Of a DNA stretch of 64,000 nucleotides, positions 44,098-51,686 are shown piece after piece (the first letter of the stretch is position 1; every line of letters begins with the position of its first letter). Position numbers and translations under genes: made by a program. The stretch lies in the NCBI GenBank assembly GCA_965214435.1, contig OZ243960.1:248001-312000 (forward strand), read 5' to 3'. The notes below the pieces were generated by a model. That model ran no database searches and had not been told where the DNA came from. It was given only the letters and a program-made list of their open reading frames with translations. This DNA comes from Rubrobacter_A sp965214435. GTDB lineage: Bacteria > Actinomycetota > Rubrobacteria > Rubrobacterales > Rubrobacteraceae.

Positions 44098-44871
44098 ATG
44101 AATGTCACGTTCGACCTGACCGGCGAGGTGGTGGTGGTAACCGGCGGGGGCAGCGGTATCGGGGCCGGGTTTTGCCGGGCCTGCGCGCAAGCCGGGGCGA
44201 CGGTGGTAGCGGTTGACGTGGACGGAGAGAGCGCCCGCCGGATTGCCGAAGAAGCTAGCGGACCAGGCTCCGTAGAAGCCGCGGAACTCAACGTCGGCGA
44301 CCGTAAAGCCGTCGAGACCTTTTTCGGAGATATTTTAGAGCGCCACGGCCGGGTAGATGCCCTCGTGCAGTCGGCGGCGATTCAGCCCCGCACCCTGATC
44401 TCCGAAATGCCGCCCGAGGAGTGGCTGAGTGTGATGGACGTCAACCTGAACGGGGTGTTCTACTGCTCGAAGGCCGTTGCTCCGGCGATGATGGAACAGC
44501 GCAAGGGGTCTATCGTTACGTTTACTTCGGGGCTGGCAAAGGCCGGTCATCCGCAGGCGTCGGCCTACGCCTCGACCAAGGCGGCGCTCGTCGCCTTTAC
44601 CAAATCTCTGGCCCAGGAGTTGGTCCCGTATGGCGTGCGGGCGAACGTGCTAGCCCCCGGAGTGACCAACAGCCCACTGTTTACCGGCCCGAACACCGAG
44701 GAGGAGCAGGAGTATTTCCGCCAACAGAAGGGGGTGGGGACGGTCGAGGACGTGGTGGACCTACTCATGTTCCTCGTCTCCGACGCTTCGGACACCCTGA
44801 CCGGCTCCGTCCTCGACCGGGAGATAGTCCTTTCAAGATCAAAGCATAAGGCCCCGCAGGAGAGCGGTTAA
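44098..44871 (+). CDS. Short-chain dehydrogenase/reductase
   Basis: A 257-aa SDR. GGGSGIG (about 17-23) binds NAD(P), QSAAI lies at the usual NAG position, and the catalytic Ser (TSGLAK) and YASTK are present. It differs from the usual C-terminus, ending with a basic tail after LDREIVLSRSK in place of the common DGG. ATG behind AAGGAGG. It probably oxidises an alcohol or dihydrodiol intermediate of the pathway. Confidence 0.85.
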   Translation: MNVTFDLTGEVVVVTGGGSGIGAGFCRACAQAGATVVAVDVDGESARRIAEEASGPGSVEAAELNVGDRKAVETFFGDILERHGRVDALVQSAAIQPRTLISEMPPEEWLSVMDVNLNGVFYCSKAVAPAMMEQRKGSIVTFTSGLAKAGHPQASAYASTKAALVAFTKSLAQELVPYGVRANVLAPGVTNSPLFTGPNTEEEQEYFRQQKGVGTVEDVVDLLMFLVSDASDTLTGSVLDREIVLSRSKHKAPQESG

Positions 44872-44891
44872 CGTAGTGAGGAGAACTCTGC

Positions 44892-46595
44892 ATGCAGCAT
44901 AAGAACGGGAGCGCAAACGCCCCGCCGGTCGTCATAGTCGGAGCGGGGCCGGTCGGGCTGGTGGCCGCCCTCTACCTGCACCGGCTCCGGGTCCCATTCA
45001 TCGTACTGGAGGAGGACGACGACCTATCCACGGCGGCCAAGGCCGGCACGCTGACGCCGCGGTCCCTGGAGATATTTTCCCAGATCGGCGCGATCGACGA
45101 CCTGCTCAAACAGGGCCTGCGCCTCGACGTCGTAGACCTCGTCGAGCGCCGCAAGAACCGGGTACTCATGCGAATGCCGTTCCACGAGCTGGGACGGGAG
45201 ACTTCCTACCCGTTCACCATAAACCTCCCCCAGAGCGACTACGAGCGCATACTCTTCGACCACCTGCGGCACAGCGAGGTCGGCGAGGTCCGCTTCGAGC
45301 ACCGCGTGGTGGATTTGGAGCAGGACGACGAGGGTTGCAGGCTCACCGTAGAGACCCCCGGCGGGACCGACACTTTAGAAGCTTCTTACGTGTTAGCCTG
45401 CGACGGCGGACGCAGCGAGATCCGGCGTCTACTCGGGATAAAGCACGAGGGCAAGACCTACCCCGAGAAGTTCGCGCTCATAGATATGGAAACCGACCTG
45501 GATTCGGACGGCGAGCGCCGGCCGGCTCACCTATCGTACATCTTCGATCCGGAGGAGTGGCTAATTCTGGTCCGCCAGCCGGACATGTGGCGGGTATTGT
45601 GGCCGGTACCGCCGGACTCCGGGGAGCCGGAGCCTGACGACCCCGAGGTGGAGCGTAAGGTCCGGTTGGCCGTCGGCGACCGGCCGGTCAAGATCCTGTC
45701 CGCCATAAGCTACAAGGTTCACCACCGGGTGGCGCAGCGGTGGAACGTCGGGCGCACCTTCCTGCTCGGCGACGCGGCGCACCTGATCACACCGATAGGC
45801 GGCCTCGGCGCGAGCACCGGGATCATGGACGCCAACAACCTCGCGTGGAAGATAGCCTGGGTCGTCCGGGGACTCGCAACCCCCGAACTTCTGGATACCT
45901 ACGAGAGGGAGCGACGCCCGATCGCCGACTTTATAGCCAGCGGCCTCGCGGACCGCAACCGCTCCATGATGCGGATGCGGAACCCGCTCAAGCGGGCGCT
46001 CCGGGACGCCACGCTGCTCCTGATACAGCGCTTTAGGGCCCACCGCTGGAGCATCGCCTACACCCGCTCCCTGCTCGGGGCTACCTACAATACGGAGGCT
46101 CCCCCACGCCGGAGACTGGCGAAAAAGGCGCTCGAAAGCGTTCTCCCGAACTCCAGCCCGCCGGTCGGCGTGGGCGACCGGGTTCCGGACGGTCCCCTCT
46201 TCGGGCCGGACGGCCGCCGTTGTACGTTGCACGGGTTGGTGGGAGTCTCCTTTGTCGCGGTCACCTTCGACGACGCCCGGAACCGGCCGTGGATCACACC
46301 TCTACAAGAGCAGTCGCCGTTCTTCCGCCACTACCTCATAAGCTACGTCGATGCCCCGCACGACACGGGCCTGCGCGACCGCACCTTCTGGGACGTCGGG
46401 AGCAACCTTACCGGGAGGTTCGGGGCCGAGCCCGGCACCACCTACCTCATAAGGCCCGACGGACACGTGGCCGGCGTGGAGCCGCCGGGAGGACGCCCGG
46501 CCGGGAGCCTCTACGAAGAGTACCTAGGAAATTCCTCTACACAAGAATACGTCGCCAACGAGGAGGTCAGAATGCTGTCAGGAAGCCAGTCGTGA
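44892..46595 (+). CDS. FAD-dependent aromatic monooxygenase (PHBH class)
   Basis: A 567-aa class A flavoprotein hydroxylase. GAGPVGLVAALYLHR binds FAD, CDGGRSEIRRLLGI is the DG motif, and LLGDAAHLITPIGGLG is the GD motif; a thioredoxin-like C-terminal domain (TTYLIRPDGHVAG) is as in MhpA- and PheA-type enzymes. It hydroxylates an aromatic ring using NAD(P)H and O2. ATG with GTGAGGAG upstream. Its stop overlaps the next start. Confidence 0.88.
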   Translation: MQHKNGSANAPPVVIVGAGPVGLVAALYLHRLRVPFIVLEEDDDLSTAAKAGTLTPRSLEIFSQIGAIDDLLKQGLRLDVVDLVERRKNRVLMRMPFHELGRETSYPFTINLPQSDYERILFDHLRHSEVGEVRFEHRVVDLEQDDEGCRLTVETPGGTDTLEASYVLACDGGRSEIRRLLGIKHEGKTYPEKFALIDMETDLDSDGERRPAHLSYIFDPEEWLILVRQPDMWRVLWPVPPDSGEPEPDDPEVERKVRLAVGDRPVKILSAISYKVHHRVAQRWNVGRTFLLGDAAHLITPIGGLGASTGIMDANNLAWKIAWVVRGLATPELLDTYERERRPIADFIASGLADRNRSMMRMRNPLKRALRDATLLLIQRFRAHRWSIAYTRSLLGATYNTEAPPRRRLAKKALESVLPNSSPPVGVGDRVPDGPLFGPDGRRCTLHGLVGVSFVAVTFDDARNRPWITPLQEQSPFFRHYLISYVDAPHDTGLRDRTFWDVGSNLTGRFGAEPGTTYLIRPDGHVAGVEPPGGRPAGSLYEEYLGNSSTQEYVANEEVRMLSGSQS

Positions 46596-47671
46596 GCCAG
46601 GCATCTACGAGCGCCAACCAGTCGGGTAACGTCTCCGTCGGGTGGCTGAAGGATACGGTAACCGGGATCTTCGCGGCGGCCGGAGTGCCTTCCCGGAGCG
46701 CCTCGACGGTGGCGGAGGCCCTGGTGGATGCTGATAGCCGGGGTATCCCGTCGCACGGCGTGATGCTGGTCCCGATGTACATAGACCGCATCCGGCAGGG
46801 CTCGGTCTCAACCCGGGAAGAGGCTGAGGTCGTGCTCGATGCTGGGGCCATCGCCGTCCTCGACGCCAATCACATGTTGGGCCAACTGAGCGGCGACGGG
46901 GCGATGGAACTCGCCGTTAGCAAGGCGCGGTCGCACGGGGTGGGTGCTGTGACCGTCCGGCGGGCGTTCCACTTCGGGGGCGCGTTCCGCTACGTCCAGG
47001 CGGCGGCCCGGGCCGGTTGTGTCGGGGTGGCCGCCGCGAATACCCGGCCGCTCATGCCCGCGCCGGGCGGGGCGAGCCCCGTCGTCGGCAACAACCCGCT
47101 CGCCTTCGGTATCCCGAACGGTGACGAGGAGCCGATAGTCCTGGACATGGCGCTCTCGGAGGCCGCGCTCGGCAAGATCCGGCTGGCAGCCAGCGAGGGC
47201 CGGGAGATCCCTGACACCTGGGCGACGGACCCCGACGGGCAGCCGACCACCGACCCCGAGGCGGCGATCGCGGGTATGCTGCTGCCTATAGGCGGTCCTA
47301 AAGGTTACGGCCTCGCCCTCGTCGTAGATGTCCTGACCGGCGTGCTCTCCGGCGGGGAATTCGGGGCCGGGGTGAAAGGTATGTACGCCGATACCTCGGT
47401 CCCGAACGACTGTTCCCACTTCTTCCTCGCCCTCCACGTGGAGTCTTTCGGTGACCCGCAGGGCTTTACCGACCGCCTGCGCGAGCTGACCTCCCAGATA
47501 ACGGAGTCTTCCCGATCTCCAGGTACGGAACGCCTGTTCCTGCCGGGACAGTCGGGAGCGGAGAGGTTCGCGGCCTCCGCGGAGCAGGGGGTACACCTCG
47601 ACGGCAGCACCTTAGAAAACTTGAGAGAGACGGCGGAACTCGTCGGAGCCGACCTGCCCGCCGGGAGTTGA
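46592..47671 (+). CDS. LDH2-family malate/L-lactate-type dehydrogenase
   Basis: A 359-aa NAD(P)-dependent 2-hydroxyacid dehydrogenase of the LDH2/MDG2 family. ADSRGIPSHGVMLVPMY lies early, GAVTVRRAFHFGGAFRYV in the middle, and the segments PVVGNNPLAFGIP and GPKGYGLALVVDV bind cofactor. Members act on malate, sulfolactate, ureidoglycolate or 2,3-diketo sugars. The GTG at 46592 overlaps the previous stop (GTGA); the open frame upstream is a shadow of the monooxygenase gene. Confidence 0.85.
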   Translation: MSQASTSANQSGNVSVGWLKDTVTGIFAAAGVPSRSASTVAEALVDADSRGIPSHGVMLVPMYIDRIRQGSVSTREEAEVVLDAGAIAVLDANHMLGQLSGDGAMELAVSKARSHGVGAVTVRRAFHFGGAFRYVQAAARAGCVGVAAANTRPLMPAPGGASPVVGNNPLAFGIPNGDEEPIVLDMALSEAALGKIRLAASEGREIPDTWATDPDGQPTTDPEAAIAGMLLPIGGPKGYGLALVVDVLTGVLSGGEFGAGVKGMYADTSVPNDCSHFFLALHVESFGDPQGFTDRLRELTSQITESSRSPGTERLFLPGQSGAERFAASAEQGVHLDGSTLENLRETAELVGADLPAGS

Positions 47672-47758
47672 GATCCGGGCGTCCCCGACCGTGGACGGCG
47701 GCTACCGGGCCTGGTTGACTCCAAGAAAAGCCGAAGAAATAGATCTGGAGGTTCAGCG

Positions 47759-49402
47759 TTGGCCGAATACGACGCGGTCCTTGTAGGAAGCGGGATAAAC
47801 GCCCTCACCGCCGGGGCGACGCTGGCGAGGTCGGGCTGGCGGGTCTGTGTGTTGGAGCGCAACGACTGGCTCGGCGGGGCTATAAAAACGGAGGAGATCA
47901 CCGCTCCCGGCTTTCACCACGACGTGTTCAGCGGCTGGCACCCACTGTTCGTCGGTGGCGCGGCCTACGCGGAACTCGCCGACGACCTCCACGCCCGGGG
48001 CCTCGAATACCTGAACACCGACCTGCCCACCGCCTCCGCCTACCCGGACGGCGAAAGCGCCTTCCTGTCCACCTCCCAGGAGGACAACGTCGCCGAGCTG
48101 GACCGCCACGCCTCCGGCGACGGGGCGGCGTGGGAGCGGACGCTAGAGGAGTTTATGCCGAACGCGGATCTGGCCTTCGGGGTGTTAGGCACGGAGTTGT
48201 GGTCCCCGGCGGGTCTGAAGCTCGCGCTCCGGGCGTACCGGAGGATGGGCGCCCGTGGCCTGCTGGACTTTGTCGGCGGCGCGGCCTCGACCGCCCGGGA
48301 CTGGTTGTCGGACACTTTCAGGTCGCCGGAAGTCAGGGGGCTCCTCGCACCCTGGGTGCTGCACACCGGGCTCGGTCCCGACGCGGCGGTCTCTGGTTTT
48401 ATGAACCAGGTAATAGCGGTCGCGCTCCAGACGGGCGGTATGCCGATACCAAAGGGTGGCGGCGCGCGCCTGGTAGACGCCCTGACGGCCATTATCCGGG
48501 AGCCCGGTGGTAGTTGCGAGACCGGAGCCGACGTCAGCAAGGTGCTGGTCTCCGGTGGGCGGGCCGTGGGGGTTCAGCTAGCGGATGGCGAGACGGTCAT
48601 GGCGAGCCGGGCGGTGGTTTGCAACGTCACCCCGACCCAGCTCTACCTCCGCCTGCTCGAAGAGGAGCACGTGCCTTCGGGAATCCTCCGGGAGAGCCGG
48701 CGTTTCCGGTACGGGCGGGCGGGGATGCAGATACATCTCGCCCTCTCCGAGCCACCGCGGTGGGAGGGTGACGAGCGGCTCGGGCGGGCTTCCATGGTTC
48801 ACGTCACCCCCGGCCTCGACGGCGTCTCCCGGGCGGTCAACGAGGCGGACCGCGGTCTCCTGCCAGCCGAGGCGACCATAGTCTGCGGCCAGCCACTGAC
48901 CGCAGACTCGTCACGAGCCCCCGAAGGTCGCGGGATGCTGTGGATCCAGCTTCAAGAACTGCCTTCCAGACCCCGAGGAGACGCTGCCGGCGAGCTCGAC
49001 GTCGGGAACGGCGAGTGGACGGAGTCTCTGCGCGAACGCTACGCGGACCGCATACAGGAGCGGCTCTCCCGCCACATCCCGAACCTCGACTCCGCGGTCC
49101 TGGAACGCGCGGTACTCTCCCCGGCGGACCTCGAAAGGGCGAACATCAACCTGGTCGGCGGCGACCCCTACGCCGGGGCTCTTACGCTAGATCAGAATTT
49201 CCTCTGGAGGCCGCTTCCGGGCCGTCCGGCTCATCAGACCCCGGTCCAAAACCTCTACCATATCGGGGCGAGCACCCACCCCGGACCCGGCCTCGGCGGC
49301 GGCTCGGGGATGCTCGTCGCCCAAGAGCTATTGCACGAGCCACTGGCCCGGAGAATTCTGCGCCGAACGCCGCTGGCGGGCCGTGCATTAAAGTCTTTTT
49401 AG
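47759..49402 (+). CDS. Phytoene-desaturase-like FAD oxidoreductase (COG1233)
   Basis: A 547-aa flavoprotein. GSGINALTAGATLARSGW binds the FAD ADP moiety, followed by CVLERNDWLGGAIKTEE; the C-terminal IGASTHPGPGLGGGSGML completes the FAD site. It resembles carotenoid desaturases and isomerases and the functionally open pyridine-nucleotide-disulfide-domain 2 group. No carotenoid genes are near. A paralogue lies at 53608. TTG start behind GGAGG; 87 nt after the LDH2 gene. Confidence 0.85.
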   Translation: MAEYDAVLVGSGINALTAGATLARSGWRVCVLERNDWLGGAIKTEEITAPGFHHDVFSGWHPLFVGGAAYAELADDLHARGLEYLNTDLPTASAYPDGESAFLSTSQEDNVAELDRHASGDGAAWERTLEEFMPNADLAFGVLGTELWSPAGLKLALRAYRRMGARGLLDFVGGAASTARDWLSDTFRSPEVRGLLAPWVLHTGLGPDAAVSGFMNQVIAVALQTGGMPIPKGGGARLVDALTAIIREPGGSCETGADVSKVLVSGGRAVGVQLADGETVMASRAVVCNVTPTQLYLRLLEEEHVPSGILRESRRFRYGRAGMQIHLALSEPPRWEGDERLGRASMVHVTPGLDGVSRAVNEADRGLLPAEATIVCGQPLTADSSRAPEGRGMLWIQLQELPSRPRGDAAGELDVGNGEWTESLRERYADRIQERLSRHIPNLDSAVLERAVLSPADLERANINLVGGDPYAGALTLDQNFLWRPLPGRPAHQTPVQNLYHIGASTHPGPGLGGGSGMLVAQELLHEPLARRILRRTPLAGRALKSF

Positions 49403-49474
49403 GAGCTTCTGCAAGACTGTGTGGGTGGGTCGTACGGGGTTGCTCTTTTCTTCCCTCCGCTACACTGTTGGTAG

Positions 49475-49522
49475 AGTGGAGCCGAGGGGATTCGAACCCC
49501 TGACCTCCGCCGTGCAAAGGCG
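49475..49522. repeat. Left attachment repeat (tRNA-Ala 3' part), 48 bp
   Basis: Forty-eight bases are identical to 51510-51557, covering the 3' part of tRNA-Ala from the anticodon loop to the acceptor end. The 5' part of the tRNA is absent here, so this is an attachment-site copy, not a gene. Confidence 0.85.
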
Positions 49523-49634
49523 ATCTCTTGATTTCGTGGCAGTTCGTCCACGTCCGGAATGTACCGTAAACAGGCCGATTCTATTGATTATAGACAGCTT
49601 ATTGTTCGCCAAGTATCCCTGAATATCGTCTGGG

Positions 49635-49656
49635 TTGGTGTCAAATTGGTGTCAGA
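49635..49656 (+). repeat. Paired 11-bp arm-like repeats, left
   Basis: TTGGTGTCAAA (49635-49645) is followed directly by TTGGTGTCAGA (49646-49656). A matching pair is at the other end of the island (51446-51467). Such paired sites beside a tRNA repeat resemble integrase arm sites. The rest of 49523-49908 shows no gene. Confidence 0.55.
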
Positions 49657-49908
49657 TTCACGTCTCCAAAGGGTCAGCCTGTGCCACCTTTACTTCGAGG
49701 CACATCCTACCGAGATCGCCTGCGACATTTACTCGACCGAGCAAGTGCTGGAGGCTGTCGGTCATTCTCAATAGGTATGCAGCTTTCTCCGAACCGAGAC
49801 GTGTGTGAACCGCTCATTTCAGATCTCCTGCGCTACGCTAGCAGTGTCCGACTCAACGCGTTAAACTTGGTTTAACTATATTTAACTTTATCTAGTGCGG
49901 AGGCGAGC

Positions 49909-50142
49909 ATGTCTGAGAAACGTCGACTGAAGAGGATCGGTGGCTCACTGATGGTTAGCCTACCACCAGAGGCCCTGGCGGGCGCGAGACTTTCGGAAGG
50001 CTCTGAGGTCCAGATAAGGAATGAGGCCGGGCGGGTGATCCTCGAGCCTGTGGCGCCGACACCTTCGGATGACCTAGTAGCTTTTGCCGAGAGGTTCATG
50101 GACCGCTACGAGGCGGCATTCCGCGAGCTTTCCGACAGGTAG
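49909..50142 (+). CDS. AbrB/MazE-type antitoxin
   Basis: A 77-aa protein. The N-terminal swapped-hairpin domain reads KRRLKRIGGSLMVSLPPEAL, then LSEGSEVQIRNEAGRVILEP; the C-terminal acidic helix (SDDLVAFAERFMDRYEAAF) would neutralise the toxin. ATG with GGAGG 5 nt upstream. It precedes the Doc gene, and the antitoxin-toxin pair should repress its own promoter. Confidence 0.82.
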   Translation: MSEKRRLKRIGGSLMVSLPPEALAGARLSEGSEVQIRNEAGRVILEPVAPTPSDDLVAFAERFMDRYEAAFRELSDR

Positions 50143-50173
50143 TGCGGCGGAGGTCCAGCCTACAGTCGAGGAG

Positions 50174-50536
50174 GTGCTATTTTTGCACTCTGTGGCCCTC
50201 GGAACCCACAGGGGTGCTGAGGGTCTCAGGGACGGCGGTGCGCTAGAGGCGGCGGTACAGAGGCCGTGGGGTGTCTCGTTTGGCCAAGCGCACTTTGAGG
50301 GGGTATGGGATAAGGCCGCGGCTCTGGTCGAGAGCATTATTAAGCGTCACCCGTTTGTGGACGGCAACAAACGTACCGGAGTATTTGCAGGAGCAAGGCT
50401 CCTGGACCTCGCGGGCTATGATCTTAAAGCTACAAACGAGGAGTTGGTGGGGTTAGCTCTCCGGATAGCGGAGGGTGAGATAGAGGTGGAGGGGATCTCA
50501 CGGTGGTTCTCTGATCACACCGTTGCGAAGGAGTAG
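50174..50536 (+). CDS. doc: Doc-family toxin (Fic fold)
   Basis: About 120 aa. The Fic motif HPFVDGNKRTG is complete, so catalysis should be intact; LRDGGALEAAVQRP is the typical Doc N-terminal helix region. Doc phosphorylates elongation factor Tu. The start is uncertain: an ideal start would lie a few codons before PTVEEVLFLH, where there is no start codon in frame; options are GTG at 50174 or TTG at 50084, the latter adding residues that are a shadow of the antitoxin gene. A GTG at 50142 overlapping the antitoxin stop is in another frame, so a small frameshift is possible. Confidence 0.8.
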   Translation: MLFLHSVALGTHRGAEGLRDGGALEAAVQRPWGVSFGQAHFEGVWDKAAALVESIIKRHPFVDGNKRTGVFAGARLLDLAGYDLKATNEELVGLALRIAEGEIEVEGISRWFSDHTVAKE

Positions 50537-50674
50537 CAGACAGGATTCGAGCAAACCGACTCCAGGTAGACTCCTTTGGTGTAGGGTCACACCGGCCAGC
50601 CATCAGCGCAGCACCTGATGACATCTCATTCAGTAATGGCGTCCGACAGCGCTCCTCCAGTATCCACGAATCGG

Positions 50675-50938
50675 CTATGCGATCTGTAGTTCCGTAGCCG
50701 CTCGCAGAGATCCTTTTCCCAAGGTCTCGATACTCGGAGACAAGAAAGGACGGGTGATCGACCTATCAGCCTCGGTGATTATTCGGATACCCTCCTCTGC
50801 CATCGAGTAACACCGAAGAGGGTATTCCGTGCCACGCTGCGTAACATACGGCGATGAAATGAGTACGTCCGACTCTGCTCCAGAGAGCAGAGACACCAGA
50901 CTTTCTTTCCAAGAGCGACCTAGCGGTATAGCTACCAT
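50675..50938 (-). pseudogene. PLD-like (restriction) nuclease, N-terminal fragment
   Basis: An 87-aa stub beginning MVAIPLGRSWKESLVSLLSG followed by ESDVLISSPYV, a typical opening of phospholipase-D-fold nucleases. It ends before any HKD motif. Its ATG overlaps the stop of the methyltransferase fragment, suggesting a former restriction-modification operon. Confidence 0.5.
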
Positions 50939-51348
50939 GCGGCTTGAAGATTGTTGGATCGCACTGTTTCCTCGTCCATGCGCTCCGGTTCCAAGAGGTT
51001 CAGGGCTATGCTCCCGCTGTGATCGGTCACAAAGCCGTTCTCGATGATGCCGTGCTCGGAGGGTCGTTTGCCCGAGTTGTACTTGCGACGTTTGATGAGT
51101 AACTTCATGCTGTCGCTGTGCGGACGGAGCACTTTGCGGTTATCAGCTTTGGGGTAATCCATCTTAGACATCCACCAGAGGTGCGTATAGCTACCCGTCA
51201 TGCGGATACGCTCGACAGTGACCCGTTGGGCCGGAGATGAGATATGCGAAGGGTTGGAGCAGACGAACTGCTGGCAGAGTCGCGGGTTGGCCTCCGGGCT
51301 GTTTACGAAGCCGATCAGGGACTTAAGGTGCAGGAGAGACGGTAACCC
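50932..51348 (-). pseudogene. N6/N4 DNA methyltransferase, internal fragment
   Basis: The minus-strand frame reads RVTVERIRMTGSYTHLWWMS then KADNRKVLRPHSDSMKLL and YNSGKRPSEHGI, a block seen in N4/N6 (beta-class) DNA methyltransferases of restriction systems. The frame is open for about 138 codons but has no start near 51348. The catalytic DPPY and the AdoMet motif are missing. It leads into the PLD-type fragment. Confidence 0.65.
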
Positions 51349-51445
51349 CGGTCAAAATGATGGATCTTGCACATCCTGACTGTTTCGGCAAACAGAACTC
51401 TCACCGTATCATTCCAGGGCTGCGCTGAAAGTGCGAATTTCCACA

Positions 51446-51467
51446 TTGGTATCAGATTGGTATCGAA
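51446..51467 (+). repeat. Paired 11-bp arm-like repeats, right
   Basis: TTGGTATCAGA (51446-51456) and TTGGTATCGAA (51457-51467) match the pair at 49635-49656 and lie 43 nt from the right attachment repeat. Confidence 0.55.
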
Positions 51468-51509
51468 TTAGGTCTACCGCTCCTTTTACCTGCAGGTAAG
51501 GTTTTTTAA

Positions 51510-51557
51510 AGTGGAGCCGAGGGGATTCGAACCCCTGACCTCCGCCGTGCAAAGGCG
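51510..51557. repeat. Right attachment repeat inside tRNA-Ala, 48 bp
   Basis: Identical to 49475-49522. It lies within the intact tRNA-Ala gene. Confidence 0.85.
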
Positions 51558-51584
51558 GCGCTCTCCCAACTGAGCTACGGCCCC
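51512..51584 (-). tRNA. tRNA-Ala (anticodon TGC)
   Basis: The minus strand folds as a 73-nt cloverleaf: acceptor GGGGCCG pairs with CGGCTCC, and the D-arm (GCTCAGTTGGGAGAGC), anticodon loop (TTTGCAC, anticodon TGC) and T-arm (AGGGGTTCGAATCCCCT) are complete. The discriminator is A, and CCA is not encoded. It is the integration target of the adjacent island. Confidence 0.96.
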
Positions 51585-51686
51585 AGTGTATGCCAGGGTA
51601 TTCTACCCTTTCTCGCCTCGTCCGGTAAATCTACTGATTTGCAAACTTTTTGTGACATGAGGCGTTTTCGTCAGTGTAAAGGTCGG

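Noticed and set aside
49477..49530. A second tRNA-Ala gene.
   Set aside because: Only the 3' part is present; the D-arm and 5' acceptor strand are absent, so it is an attachment-site copy.
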